Source of the DNA: Poecilobothrus nobilitatus
Taxonomy: Eukaryota; Arthropoda; Insecta; Diptera; Dolichopodidae
Direction of reading: 5' to 3'
Length of the DNA: 64,000 bases
Assembly (NCBI GenBank): GCA_947095535.1
Contig: OX352772.1
Location: 275,352,336-275,416,335, forward strand
The first letter of the stretch is position 1, and each line of letters begins with the position of its first letter. The position numbers and the translations under genes were made by a program. The notes under the pieces are model-generated. The model worked only from the letters and a program-made list of their open reading frames with translations. It searched no databases and was not told the DNA's origin. Shown in pieces: positions 1 to 12,990 of the stretch.

Positions 1-51
1 TAGTTTTCTCTGAAAAGGGACCCAAAAAAACAATGCTGGCGTATTTATATA

Positions 52-70
52 ATGATGATGATGATGATGA
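52..70. repeat. (ATG)6 microsatellite
   Basis: Six perfect ATG/GAT triplets. Confidence 0.9.
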
Positions 71-229
71 TATACTTTATAAAATTGCCACTCTTTAAAT
101 TTTTACTGAAAAATAAAGTCTAGAAAAATAAATTTTCTAAGTGTAAGATAACTAACTATATACTAAATTAAGGCAGTGAAATTGCGTATATATATAATAT
201 ACCAATATGGCTTATTATTGCCTATTGAA

Positions 230-423
230 TAATATAGTGCTGTTTATTATTTATGAAAGTTAACCCTGCTTAAATTAATTAGGTTTTCTAGATGTACAAT
301 TATGTTTAAGGTTTTGAATGTTACTTGAAACGGTTGTCATGTCAAGGATAAGCTTTCATTTTACCTCTCTTCTCTATTTGATGCATTCAGAATTTTATGA
401 CAAAATGAATAAATAAATAAATA
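230..423 (+). mobile_element. Probable non-LTR 3' end with AATA tail
   Basis: The text ending TTTTATGACAAAATG followed by (AATA)n at 408-423 resembles the 3' UTR and tail of CR1/Jockey-type elements. No reading frame or flanking duplication was found, so the left limit is approximate. Confidence 0.4.
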
Positions 424-757
424 TTGATTATTCATAGGTTATTACGGCATGTGTTAATATATTATGTTCTAATACTTTTTGTCGTTAAAAACTTGGTAAA
501 TGTTGCTACCCTTTTTTAAATTTTTACTAATTATTTTTCCTTCCTTTTGGCAATTTCTTTATGACTTGTATAACGATGTAACACATACTTGCGATGTGAC
601 CAAATTTTTTTAGGTAGAGGCATGTCAGATTATAGTAAATTTTTGTTTTAATCTTTATTTAATATTCAACTCTTTAATATTTAGGTGGTAAAAAGCGTAA
701 TAAAAATAGACAATTAATGCGATAATAGATTTATTATTTTATTTATGATATTTATTG

Positions 758-972
758 TGTTAACGGGTTTTCTTAGTTATATGTATAGGGTTCCGGACCT
801 ACAACCCCTTAAAATTCCAGAAATTCTAAATTCTAAAATTCTAATTTCACATTTTTTTCTTATTACATGAAATTTTCAAATTTTTGTGCAAGACACAATT
901 CTCAACAGTTTGTATTGTCCTTTGGAAATGTACGCCTTTAAAAACCATTGGTTTACATTCTACCTACTTTTT
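758..972 (-). mobile_element. Family A repeat fragment (5' end only)
   Basis: Matches the last ~215 bases (plus-strand right end) of the 35-kb copy: GGGTTTTCTTAGTTAT, TTCCGGACCTACA.CCCC, TCTTATTACATGAAATTTTC and GGTTTACATTCTACCT. Confidence 0.7.
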
Positions 973-2471
973 TATAACATTAAGCAAAGTGTTGTTAATC
1001 TAGTTTAAAAATTTGTTTTTCAGAATTTTGTTCAAGATATTATTATAATATCAGCAGATGTAAGTTTTTTTTAAAAGATGTTTATAATTCTTCAGATAAA
1101 TTAAGTTTTAAAGACCAAGAATTTGAATACGTTTAGTATATTTTGTTTTAAGATAAATTTTGAATTTTGAATTTATATTTAATTGATTAGTATGGAAACT
1201 TAAACTTAAATCAACTAAAAGACAAAATTTCATATCGTATATTAAATACATAAATAATTAGAATATTTCCACACTCTAAATTTCTACTTTATAATTAATT
1301 ATACATAATATTTTCAATTTATTTTAGATAATGGCTCGAATGAAAAATGAACTTGAACTCAAATCCCACTTTTTCATACAAAATTTACGGTAGAGCTAAC
1401 ATTTTTGTTTGGAAAAGTCAGGTTTGAGTTCAAGCTCAGTTTTATGCATACGACCAAATGTACTTAATTTTCTTTTGTTGTCAAAAATCAATTCTTATGG
1501 TTGTAAAAAATAAATAACCAAATTTCTTTTTAATTTCATCTGGGTATTTTTTGTCTTCATTCATTTTTTCATTACTAAAATCGAACATACATAAAAAAAA
1601 AACCATTTTTTTACTATACTTCATATTCAAACAAAATATTAAAACGAAAGTGATACATACACACATAAATGTATGCGCATTTCAGATCGTCATCTTCGTC
1701 GTTATCGCCATCCCGGTCACCACCATCTTTATTGTATCTCTTTTAAAAGGGTATTTACCAGTTCATAAATGAGGCGCTCTCTCCAATTATTCATGAAATG
1801 AAAAAAAAAACAAATTAAAAGTAAAAGTAAAAGGGAAAATCGGGAAAAATATCGCAAAATGTCAAAGCAAAAATATAATTTTGTTGTCGTTGTTGTTGAT
1901 CGTTTTCATCGTCGCCATACTGATTATGTTACAAATGTAAATAAAAAATGAAACTAGATACATATGTATATAAAAAAAGAAATTAAATAAAATAAAATTA
2001 AATTAAATAAATTTTCTTAGCACCTATAAGATATAATTTTTTTTTTGTAATTTAAAAAGCTGTTCAATTTCAATAATTTATTTATTAATTTCTAATATAA
2101 ATAATTTTTTTTCATTCTTGAGGCTTCTTTCTTGAGAGCGTAAATTTTTGTTATAAAAGAGTCAAATGATTTGCAGTAATGTATAATGTAATCATTAAAT
2201 AGTATTATGAATAGGAGATTGGTCGGCTTTTTAAAAAGTTCAAATTATTAACTAATAGACACAGTAGTTGAAATCAACCACCAGATCCATTCAAATTAAA
2301 TAAGTAAACTCTGTTGTCCTTAGGTTTAAGTGATCATAAATTTTCTAATTAATAATTAAATATGTATTTTGCAGGGTAATTAACTAACAACGCCGTGAAT
2401 TATATGGAAGTACATTACAATTTTAGCCTCAAAATATGCTATTATTTACGTTTGTCAATAAGTAAACTAAG
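973..2471. other. AT-rich non-coding DNA with a triplet-biased patch
   Basis: Nothing recognisable except 1685-1745, where ATC/GTC/ACC triplets (GAT/GAC on minus) follow TTTCAG. GC is locally raised. It could be a decayed Asp-coding triplet repeat or a tiny exon. No further support. Confidence 0.4.
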
Positions 2472-2549
2472 TATCTACACTTATACGTACTTCCTGTATG
2501 TTTACGTAATATTGGAATAAATAAATAAATAAATAAATATCTACACTTA
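2472..2549 (+). mobile_element. Extremely 5'-truncated non-LTR insertion (54 bp) with 12-bp target duplication
   Basis: TATCTACACTTA occurs at 2472-2483 and 2538-2549. Between them are about 30 bases plus an (AATA)n tail. A perfect duplication flanking an AATA-tailed fragment is the signature of target-primed reverse transcription. Confidence 0.75.
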
Positions 2550-4254
2550 AAACGAAGTTTCGGTCTCCCAGTTGTTAAGCACTTGGCTTATTACCTTAAC
2601 AAAAAATTTTATTGCATGTTACAGATCATTTGTTATTGTTGGGCTATGTATAATATATCTTCCAATATAATCGTTGTCCGGAACTTGAAAATGATTTGAT
2701 TAAAATTTTTACTATAATAATTAATATTACAAACGTATAATGAACAAATACATTAAATCCAAATTTCGATTTCGGAACGGATATGAAAAAAAAAAGAACA
2801 ATGGGTTATCACCAAAGTTGAATTGAAATGGATGATGCTATTTTATACTGTTATGTTTAACTTTAATGTTGCATTTGTTATTGTTATGTTCGGGGGGAAG
2901 AATTGTGGTAATTTTCATTAAATTTTAGTTTTGGATTTTTAATACAAACATACATACATACATACATATTATGATATAGCTTTGAATCTTTACTTTCTGT
3001 GAGATATTATATCAAGCTTTTGGGATAACACAATTTATGGATTTTTTTTTTTTTTAGTGACTTCCGAGACAAGACCGAATACAAAAATAATATTATAATT
3101 TTTTACTTCATAAATGAAACTTGAAATAAATGAAAAAAAAGGAATAAATTTAAATTGTTTTTTTATTCTTGTATTTTCCTAATTTTGTTTCTACAATAAT
3201 TGGGAGATAATACATTTCTATGGAAGTTTCGTCCCGCAATTACATATTTCATTCACCTCATGCCTGATATTTAGTTGCCTTTTAATTTTATTTTATTTTT
3301 CTTTTATTGCTATGGTTTGTTGCAAGTTAAAATTACAAATTATTGTAAATATGTATATATACAATGTATATATACATAAGTATCTACAAGAGTTTGTTGT
3401 TGTTTTGTTACTCATGTCATGACTAGTTTAATTTAATTTGTTTTTGTTTTTTTTTTGCTTTTATTTTTTTGAAGTTTGGTTGACAGATATCGTTTCACCA
3501 TATCGTTTGAGTCGTTTGTAATAATAGTAAAAGAAAAAAAAAAGGAGATAAAAAGCTGCAATGTGTGTATGAATAAAGTTAGTTTAATTTTTTTTTGCAT
3601 TTCCTGGATAATATGGGATATTTGTAATGCACTTATAATTATGAATGTATTACTTATTCATAGTAATGTAGGTGGTACATACATAAAGAAAATAATAAAA
3701 AGAAAAATAATGTGGATGGGTGTCCTCAGTTTACATACTTGGTACAGTAAAAGAAACAAAATGTTGGTGTTTGAATGATGTTTTTTGTGTGTTTTATTTT
3801 TTTTTTATTTTTATTTGGCGTTTGTTTAGAGGCTTGTTTCAATCGATCTTATTTTTTATTCTTCATTTCCTATTTAATTTTCGGCGAGTTCTTTTTTAAT
3901 TCAAATTCTTCAGAACTAGGAGTAATAAAATTAAAACATAAATTATATTGTTTTTTTTGCTATAAGTTGGGTGTTTTAGATTTTTAATTCTGATGTTGTT
4001 TATTTGTTATATTAAAAAAAAAAAAAAACAAAACTGATTTGTGTTAAACAAAAAGTTGACAAATTCTTTTTAATTTTTTGTGTCTTATCTTCATTATTAT
4101 TTAATTTCAGTTTAATTTATTTATTTTTTAAAACATATTAAAAAATTTTATGATAAAGGTAATGTATGATTTTGGTTTGAACGTGGATTGGACAAAATTT
4201 AACTTTTGTTAAGATAAGAATTATGATAAATAGAGGCAAAATGTTAAATGTGGG
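2550..4254. other. AT-rich non-coding DNA
   Basis: Homopolymer and microsatellite rich. The 60-100 residue open frames at 3476-3987 are Phe/Ile-rich low-complexity translations of poly-T stretches. No gene seen. Confidence 0.5.
2945..2970. repeat. (ACAT)n microsatellite
   Basis: About six ACAT units. Many shorter TACA/TATG runs occur throughout the window. Confidence 0.85.
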
Positions 4255-4400
4255 TTGGTTATAAAATTCCGAAGACAAAATCACCAAAAACAAAATCCCC
4301 AAAAGCGAAATCCTCAGACATCATATTGCCAAAAACAAAAACAAAATCAATTAAAAGAAATGCATTTAAAAATTAAAAGTAATCAATTACATTTTTTTGA
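4255..4400. repeat. Dispersed AATCC-type short-motif repeat (copy 1)
   Basis: Repeating AAAATC.CCAAAA units (about 10-14 bases) followed by ATGCATTTAAAAATTAAAA. The same combination occurs at 16578-16705. The short open frame over it (Gln/Lys/Asn-rich) is translated repeat, not a gene. Confidence 0.6.
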
Positions 4401-6734
4401 TTTTTTGGCGGAAAATTTCGCGCAAACTTATAAAATAGTAATAAGAAAATATAGGTGCCATTCTAAAAAGATAAATTTTTAAATCTTTAGTAAATATAAA
4501 GAATTTTTAACTGAATAATAGCGATCATTCAGGGGAACATCGTCATGCAAAATAATTCTGGAATTATGTCATAATTTTAACTCTTGTGGGCACAATATCT
4601 ATTTAATAATCCGATATAAAGTTTTAAATGTAATATTTTCAATGACGAGAGTACCTATCTCCAGAGATAAATGATCTAACTACAGGTTTTATTCTTTTAA
4701 ATTGAAAAATATGTATATTGTTTTATATTAAATTTTTCCAATGTCATAATCGTTTTACACCACTTATTCTTTTATCCTTATTTGACGTTTTTTGTCACAG
4801 TTGTAAACGTACACCAACATTTATGAAACTTTGCAATCTTATTTAAAATTTATTTATAAACATTTTTTCATTACAAAATTTAAAAGTGTTCAGAAGAATT
4901 ATTCAAAATAAAAACAAATTGGAACAGACCGTTTTTCGCATTGTAATATGGATGACTTTTTTAAAAATCAACGATAAAATAACAATTATTGTTTCAGAAA
5001 ATATTATAAAACTCAACTACATACTGAGAAAATAAAATGTCATTATGCTTAAAAAAATAAAGTTATTGGAAAGTTATTCTCTTGAAATCGATTTGGATCG
5101 AAAAGTTCTGTATGCAAGAACTAGAGGGTTAATAACAATATAAATTTTAAATCCTTTTGTAAAAACTTGAAAAAAAAAACATTAAATCAAATAATATAAA
5201 TTTTAAAATCATTGGGTTTTTGAAACTAGTAGACACACATGTAGGTATGTATATCCATACATCAGTTACAAAAAAAATATTCATATAAGATTTTAAAATT
5301 TTTGATAAACAACGCCTAAATATCTTACAAGCCGGATCGGAACACTCAATTTATTTTATACACAATCGTTTAAAAAAATACCTTAATTTTTAATTTCTGT
5401 TTTTAATGTGATTAACTATGTAGCTACCTTATTCAAATCAAAAAATACTTTTAAGCATTCTGCTATCTAAAAAGAATTACATACATACATATCTATAATT
5501 ATACATTCAATAAATTTGATCTTAACTTACTATATCTTTGTCGGTCCGAAAAGGTTAATACAAACCTGAATATTTTAGAAAATATTCCATCCAAAATTAT
5601 TTTTTAATTTTTAGAAAATATTCTTCTAAACAAAAAAGAAAAAATAAAAACAAATAAGATCTCGGTTACAATTTACATCACACTTAAGCAATATTATAAT
5701 AAAATTTTGTTGGCTTTCAAATATTATGCATGTGTTGTGTAGAATTATTCTTTTTGAGATGAGATCTATAAAAATATTACATTTTAAAATTACTGGGGGC
5801 CCTGTAGGCTGGTGTTTAAGTATATTTTACCATGACATCTAAATTACAAAAAATTCGAATGGGATACAAAATTTCTTGATTCCAAAAAAAAACACAAAAA
5901 ATCATGATTCTAAAATCTAAATATATATAATATGTATGTTATATATTATGTAGATTTTGTAATAGAAAAATCGTATCCAAATATGTACTTGTATTCAAAA
6001 CTTAGCGGAATGTCATAATACGTAGTGTGTGGCTGAAAACTACTAAATTATAATTATAGAATAAGAACAACATTTTGCATGTGAATTGTGATGCATATTC
6101 ATATATAGATATATATATGCATGTATGTATGTGTGTATGCATGTAAAATCAATTTTTAGAGAAAAAAAAAATCAGTTCGAAGAAAATGAATTATGAACAG
6201 AATGAATGAATGAAAAAATAATTTTTTTTTTGTGTTGTTTTTCTTATAATTTTTTCTTTCCTTTTATCGCCCCCCGTAACTATCATAGTTTGAAAAAATA
6301 AAAATATTTCCAAAGCGAATTCTTTATGTGTTATATTATGTTCTTTGATTATAAGTATAGGCGCAGATCTTTTTAAAATTTTAAAATTTTACAACAATTT
6401 AAATGCATTTTCGCGCGTTTTTTATATTATGTTAGAGAAAACCATGACTGTTAATATTGCATTGAATTTACACACTTTGAACATTTTGAAATGGTCATTT
6501 CGACAACACAAAAATTACAATTAATGTCAAAAATACAAAAACTATATATGTATGTTATATCTAAATATTATTATATATTACAAAATATATATATTATATA
6601 TATGTATAATTATATTCATATACATATATTATATATAAATATATTATAAAATATACATATGTATAATATAAAATATGTGTACCTATATCCAAAAATATCC
6701 AAATGGTTATAAAATATCCAAATCGTTAAACTAT
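4401..6734. other. AT-rich non-coding DNA
   Basis: No frame, RNA gene or clear element apart from the TA-rich tract at 6541-6675. Confidence 0.5.
6541..6675. repeat. TA/TATG-rich microsatellite tract
   Basis: Almost purely A/T with ATATATGTATA palindromic motifs. Similar tracts lie at 7866-7950, 42700-42840, 44995-45090 and 49000-49070. Confidence 0.8.
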
Positions 6735-7597
6735 AAAATACGAGGAGGAGTGCAGTAGAGTAGACTATGTCAACTATGGGATACCCGTATGAACGTAATG
6801 TATCCTGTTTCTATATAACTTGATCGTATTTTAAACAATTTCAGATGTTTTAATACCGACGTTATAATTACCGAGATATATTTATGTAAATTGTGGAGTT
6901 GTATGACAGCTACCCAAATCTATTGCACCAGCACAACCAAATTTTACAGAAGTTGTTCCCATAAAACTTGATCTTCATTTGCCAGATTGCAGACGTCTAT
7001 AGCTTCATTAATTTCGAAGAGATGCAAGAAGGCTGAACTGTCAGCTCTAGATCAACAAAATTTTACAAAAAGTGTTGGCATGTAACTCGACATCTCTTCA
7101 CAAAATTTCAGATACCTAGCTTCAATACAGTGTACAAACAGCAGTAACAGTACAAACTGAGTTATTTTCATTTAAACAGAAAAGTTGCATGTCAGCTATC
7201 CGAACCTGTCTCCCCAACGCAACCAAATTTTACAGGTTTGTAACTCGACACGATTTTGCAAAATTTCAGATACCTAGCTTCAATAGATACTGAGTTATTT
7301 CCATATAAAGAAAGAAGTGGTATGGCCGCTACTCGAACCTGGCGGCCGAAAAAGCTAGATTTAAATAGCGAAACTAACAATTTTGCAAACGTGACATAAA
7401 CAAATTTTTAGCTTCCTAGTTCCTTTATTTTTTGAGTTATCGTGCGGACGGACGGACGTACATGGCTTAATAGACTCAGAATTCGATCCTGAGCCGATCC
7501 ATACCTTTGAGTCTTTATCTAGCTCGATTTCTTTAAGGTGTCACAAACGTAATGGCAAATTTATTATACCCTTGAACATAGTTATAAAAATCGTAAA
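6735..7597 (+). mobile_element. DINE-1/mini-me-like element, second family (copy 1)
   Basis: It starts near GGAGTGCAGTAGAGTAGACT. It contains degenerate units with CAACCAAATTTTACAGAAG and TTTCAGATACCTAGCTTCAA, then TTTTTTGAGTTATCGTGCGG with (GGAC)n (7441-7460), then CACAAACGTAATGGCAAATT and TATACCCTTGAACATAG. A second copy lies at 61540-62545. It shares the GAGTTATCGTG-(GGAC)n junction with the 46.3-kb element, so the two families are related. Confidence 0.75.
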
Positions 7598-9924
7598 ATT
7601 ATACGTTCGAAGAAAAAAATACAAAAAAAAAACTGTTTTTATTGTTCATCAGCAGCACGATTTTGTCATATCGTAATTCGACAAAATTAAAAGTGAAAGA
7701 AATTTTAGTTTTTTTTTTATTTTCGTTTTTCACTATTTAGTTTTGTACTATTACTGCTGTTTGCTGCTATTGTTACTATTGTTGCTGGTGCTGTTATTTT
7801 TTGATTTAAAAAAAAAAAAAAAAAACTGAATGATTTTCATTTTTCTTCTTCGCTTTTCCAATCACATTTTATGTATATTATATATATATATACATAATAT
7901 GTATATATGTATATACATTTATATACATGTACATGTATATATATGTATGAAGTTTCTCTAAAATAGGTTTAAATATCATCATCATGATCATTTTGTTAGG
8001 ATTAACATTTTTGTTCAATAGTTCATGGTTGTTGTATCTTTAAGGGAAATCTATGCTTTTATTTCGTCAAATATTCAAATACAAAAAAATAGAAAAAAAA
8101 AACGATTTGAATTTCAACACGAATTGAAACATCGATTTTTACAAGATCAAAAAATTTTCTATTTAACTATACATATGTACTTTTTTATTTTTTTGTATTT
8201 TTTTTGATATAACTCATGGAATCATTGTATTTATTGTCATTTTTAAATTTTGGTTTTTTTTTTTGAAAGTATCTTTTCATTATTTTCATAATGAATTCAT
8301 TTTGTTTTTTAGTTTTTTGTATGAAATTTTTGTTGTGATTTTTTTAATATAAACTGAACTGATTAGTTTTTAAATCAATTATCAAATTAGCAATTTAAAT
8401 TAAACACATTCACTTTTTTTCAACAAATTTAATAGAAACTACTATATAGGATAATTTCATATTATATAAGAATCAATATAAATATGTATGTAATATTATT
8501 GTTAAATGTCGATTCTTCTATCCCATATATTGAACAATGTAAATCGAGGTATTTTTTAATCAAGTTTAAATTTTATTCTATTTATATTCTAAATAGATTA
8601 AAAGCTGACTGACTTTATGGTGGATTTCACAAAACTTGAAATCTCTTTATACACTGATGCTATTTCAAGATTTTTTGAATTTTTTTTAATACCAAATTGG
8701 CATTTGTTTCCAAAGCAATTTATAAAAGTCATAATTCTTATAGTATTTTAGACTCATAGTAATATATGAAAGTATAACAAAAACCTCATGAAAAAAATCC
8801 CATTGGTGGTTATTACTCGCATAAAGTATATTTCATAACTCCCCATTACAATTTAAATGATTAAAATTTGATTGATTTCATTTAAAAGTAACTGTACAAC
8901 AAAACTACTGTAACTGTATAACAAAACAATAATCTCTTATATAGATTATTAATAAGAATTAATGATGACGTGAAAGAAAGCCCTATGTAATATCTTAAAA
9001 CGACACGAAATCCTTTGAAAAAAAAGTCTGAACAGCCATTAGTTATATCTTTTTCCAGAAAGTTTACCATATAATATTTTGGCTTTACTACAATTTTTTT
9101 TATATAAACTTTCAAGAAAAAAGGGGATATATCACTTAAAGGCCAAAATATTAATAGCCAATGGTTGCTTTTGGTTTGAAAAATCCGGAAAAATATTATT
9201 AATAATGCAATAGTTGCTTTCAAGCATTATTGGCAATAACGCATATAGATTCGAAATTATATGCCCATTTTGTAAAAGAATCGTCATAATATTCATGTGA
9301 AATTTTTTAATAAAATATTATTATCGAAATCTTTTGATCAGTATTACGATTATTTTATAAAAAGTTATTTGTTTTAACTTAATGCAATTAAAATTGTTAA
9401 AATAATTGTCATGAAAATATATTAAAATTTATATTTGTTTTAATGTAAACTAATACCATAACTCCCAGATTCAGAACTCCCATTGTAATTTATGACTGCT
9501 TATTACTATGAGTCAAAAGTCTAATTGGAGTTATGGCTTATAGTAAGAGGTCATAACCTCCAACTCCTACATTGTCGACTGTAAGATAAGAGGGAAAGAG
9601 AATTTAATATATGATGGTGGAGGCACATTTCTGTTACTTAGTATTAATTCAAGCCATAAATCAATGTTTTTGATTACTGATTTTTATTTAGTCCTTGTTG
9701 GCAATATAACCATACAATAATTAACCAGTTTGGTCAGAGTTTATATTGATCAATATTCAATTCTATTTTTTTTTTCATTTGCATTTTAAAATTCATTTAA
9801 GGTTTAAAAGAGTAATAAAACGATGATTAAATAAATGATTAAATTAAAATTAATGGGACTAAATAACTATTGAACAGAAACAAAATTAATGTGTTTGTAT
9901 AACTTAAGCTAAGGGCAAAAAAAA
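7598..9924. other. AT-rich non-coding DNA, possible decayed element at 8730-9560
   Basis: GACTCATAGTAATA at 8750 is mirrored by TATTACTATGAGTC at 9507. TAACTCCC.ATT..AATTTA also recurs (8836, 9474). This may be the worn ends of a ~0.8-kb element. The 113-residue open frame inside (8882-9223, minus) resembles nothing I know. Confidence 0.35.
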
Positions 9925-10315
9925 CAAGGCAGAATGTAAACCAACTGTTTTTAAAAGCTCGCATTTCCAAAACATAGTACAAACTATATAGAATTGTGCC
10001 TTACACCAAAATCTGAAATTTTTTTTAGAATTTTATATAATAAGAAAAAATGTGAAAATAAGACTTTATTGTAATTTTAAGAGGCTTTAATTCCAGAACA
10101 TAGTTATATATATTATATAATTAACTATTATATACTATATTAGTTATATATTATATAACTAAGAAAAACCGTTAACACACGTAAAAATATATTATTAAAG
10201 CTTTAATTTTATGTCTTGCCGAAGAAAAATTTGTACACGTGTCTGAAAATAGCAAATTATCAGTTTTTGAGTCCTAATACCTCTTAAACAAGGGGTGGTA
10301 CAAAAAACTAGACTA
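9925..10315 (+). mobile_element. Family A repeat fragment in the opposite orientation
   Basis: Contains GCAGAATGTAAACCAACTGT then AAAAATGTGAAAATA and TTAACACACGTAAAAATATA. These are reverse complements of the right half of the 35-kb copy. An AT-rich palindromic stretch (10100-10165) interrupts it. The hairpin end is missing. Confidence 0.7.
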
Positions 10316-11429
10316 TAGAATAACAATTATAATTTAACAGTATTATCTGAACAATGTACTCTTCAGTAAAGTGGAATTGTGCTTGATAGATTAACAACTA
10401 CTTAAAAATCTTATATGTTTCGACTAGACACATTAAATTTTGATTTTATTTTTTTTTTTGTTTGTTTAAACACCATCACTCGACCAAAAATTTTGTTTTA
10501 TAATATTTTATATAAATAATTTCTGTAACCAATTTTTTTTTTCTTTCTTTTTTTATTTTTTTTTTTAAATTTTGTTAAGCATTTTAATGGTGCTTAAATT
10601 AACTTTCAATTTTTTGGGATTTTTTTCTTTCTTTCTTTTTTGTTTTTTGTTTTTGTAAGAGTAAAATATTTATCACATCAATTTTGTTTTTATTTTGTAA
10701 ATCTGATGGTACACCACTCACTTTCATTGATTGATATCTTATTATGGTGTTGATTAGGTAATATCTGGTAATACCGTCAAAAGTAACAACAAAAACCATT
10801 GAAAAACTATAAAAGAAAGCAAGAAAGAAGAAAAGAAAAGAAGAAAAACAAAAAAAAATAGTTATTATTGTCATATTTATGATACTATGAATTTAATGAT
10901 TTTAATTAAATGTATATTCGCGGTTTTTTTATTTTTTGTTTTATTTTTCTTTCTTTTTAAGGAAATTTTCAAAAGGGAAATTCAATTAATGTTAACATGT
11001 CTTTCATATTTTTGTTATACATATATATTTTCTATTTATATTATTTCTCTTTAATTTTGTTTTTTTTTTTAAATGAAAGTATTTGAACGTGTTTGAAAGG
11101 GATTTTCTGACATTTTCTTTTTCTTTTCCCAGTAAAAATATTTTAAAATGAAATTGTTAAAATATTTCTCGTAGTAATTTTAATTAATTTATCTTTGATT
11201 TTATATGTTACATTTTAAATTTCTTTTTTAATTAGTAAAATCTGTTTTTAGTTTTAACTACAACGATTTGAATGAAAATTATTTAAACTTTATATAATAA
11301 AAAAAGATCAAACTATAGAGATTATAATTCATGCTTTTGATTAAAGTCGAAAAATGTATACGTTACGGATTTTGCAACTGTTCATTTGCAAACATTTCAA
11401 ATGTTTTAAAAATTATAAAAAACAAATTG
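10316..11429. other. AT-rich non-coding DNA
   Basis: Long T-rich and A-rich tracts only. The minus frame 10599-10874 is a low-complexity translation of these. Confidence 0.5.
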
Positions 11430-11550
11430 AAAATTAGACAAGGAGAATTTCGTGAGTCCCATTGTGTTATTTGTGATTGTGCTGATGTAAAAGTACTATA
11501 GCATTTTTTATCTTCAAGCTTTGATTATTCATATTAACTTCGATTCAATT
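11430..11550 (+). pseudogene. Possible non-LTR ORF2 C-terminal zinc-knuckle fragment
   Basis: Plus-strand reading gives IRQGEFRESHCVICDCADVK, then a stop, then HFLSSSFDYS. This resembles the RTGDFRD..C..CG......HFL..CP segment found after RT in R1-type elements. It is short and broken. The following 400 bases (to 11980) are less AT-rich than average but unassigned. Confidence 0.4.
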
Positions 11551-11982
11551 TATAAACACATCGTATTATTTACTTTGATTATTTTTTTTATTTTTTTAAG
11601 GGAGGTGGGAATTTTTCAAAGATTCCAAGAATTTCCCTTTGGTAATGCCATATTCTTACTGACTAAACTGACATCCCCCTTAAGCCAATATAATGGGATG
11701 AAACCGCTGGGATGGGATGATAACGCAGTATATTGGTTAGGAAGTAGGGATAGGACAATTGGACAATATATCATGTTTTTTTTAGAATGATAGAAACATT
11801 CAATTTGGGAGTGGGACTGTAAGGAAACAATGAATCCGCCTATTATTATTACCATTTTGCTAACAGTGGCAATAGCAGTCACAACATGCAGTAGTATATA
11901 AATGTATATAACACCTTCCTGCATGAGGTAATCATTGAAGGCAACCTCATTATCACTATAATAGCAGCTTTTATATCACGTT

Positions 11983-12990
11983 TTTTTTAGAATTATAGAA
12001 TTTTAAATTGAAATAGAACACATTTAAATTAAAAGTGAAGCTAAATTTTTTTTTATTTGAAAGATAATTTTATCACATTTAGGTTTTAAAAATAATTTCC
12101 GGCATATTTCCACCACGGCTAGTTCTGAGGTGCCGCATTTGGATCAGACCAATTTTGAACCACTTTTTGAGTAATTCTGTCCTCATTTCATCAATAACAC
12201 GCGTTATGTTGGCTTCCAAAGCGTTTATTGTTTCTGGTTTATCAGCATAAATCAGTAACTTCACACAACCCCAAAGAAAATAATCCAGTGGCGTTATGAT
12301 CTTGGAGGCCAATTAATTGGACCATTTCTCGAAATAATGTTATCACCAAATCTTTCTTTCAATAAATCAATTGTTGCGGTAACAGTATGAGTGTAGCACC
12401 ATCTTGTTGGAAGCGAAAAATTTTTCAAATTTTGAAACAAAAAATTATTGATCATTGATCATTGATTGATCATCGATCTGTAACGAGCACCATTCATGCT
12501 AACATTAGCCCCGGCGTTGTTTTTAAAAAAATATGGACCGACGATGCCTTCAGGGTGTAAACCACACCATACGGTGCATTTTTCAGGATGCAATGAAACC
12601 TATTGAATTTCTTGAGGATTGTTTTCGTTTGGACTTTCATCAACTCTAGCTCTTACAGCATCGATATTTTGTTGTGTACGTACAGTTCTTTGTCTTGTGA
12701 TTGCATCGAATACAGAAAATGTTGTGCGAAATCTATCGTTCAACGAATAATCTGCTCTGATGGACGATTATGTAAATTATAAATTTCACGAAGTGCTCTA
12801 TAACTTTGGCGAATAAAACACTGATTTTGAAAATAAATTTCAACAATTTGTAAACGTTGTTGCGGTGTGAGTCTTTCCATGATAATTTGTCAATGATTAC
12901 TGAAATTAAATAAAAAAAAAATTGGCTTCAATCTTAATTTAAATGTGTTTTATTTCAATTTAAAGTTCTATCATTCTAAAAATTTTTTTT
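11983..12990 (-). mobile_element. Mariner-like DNA transposon relic with ~65-bp terminal inverted repeats
   Basis: The left end (11983-12050) and the reverse complement of the right end (12922-12988) match over about 65 bases with few differences, both reading TTTTAGAAT.ATAGAA then TTAAATTGAAATA and ACACATTTAAATTAA. Between them lies a broken transposase on the minus strand. At about 1.0 kb it is shorter than the roughly 1.3 kb usual for mariners, explained by an internal deletion. A lone copy of the terminal motif at 11771-11796 (ATATCATGTTTTTTTTAGAA) may be another relic end. Confidence 0.85.
12079..12880 (-). pseudogene. Mariner-type transposase, internally deleted and frameshifted
   Basis: Minus strand from ATG at 12880: MERLTPQQRLQIVEIYFQNQ (N-terminal helix-turn-helix), then RPSEQIIR, a stop, and an NPQEIQ segment. 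The reading then jumps to a CTVWCGLHPEGIVGPYFF segment, the FQQDGAT catalytic Asp, INWPPRS and finally TPLDYFLWG...ASRGG-type C-terminus (12079-12312). The stretch of about 75 residues that normally carries the first catalytic Asp (SDEAHF-type) is missing. There are at least three stops or frameshifts. This is the IS630/Tc1/mariner transposase group, which cuts and pastes at TA. The copy is inactive. Confidence 0.88.

Noticed and set aside
3476..3987. Two plus frames of 70-100 codons
   Set aside because: Phe/Ile/Lys-rich translation of T- and A-rich tracts with no splice or domain support.
7192..7380. 62-codon minus frame, with a similar one at 62152-62355
   Set aside because: Both fall inside the two copies of the same DINE-like repeat, so their similarity reflects the element and not a gene.
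8882..9223. 113-codon minus frame rich in Phe/Leu/Ile
   Set aside because: No recognisable domain or start context, and it lies within a possible worn element. Hydrophobic frames of this length can arise by chance in AT-rich DNA.
11521..11924. Opposing 89- and 102-codon frames
   Set aside because: They overlap on both strands and match nothing I know; the less AT-rich composition suggests element debris rather than a host gene.
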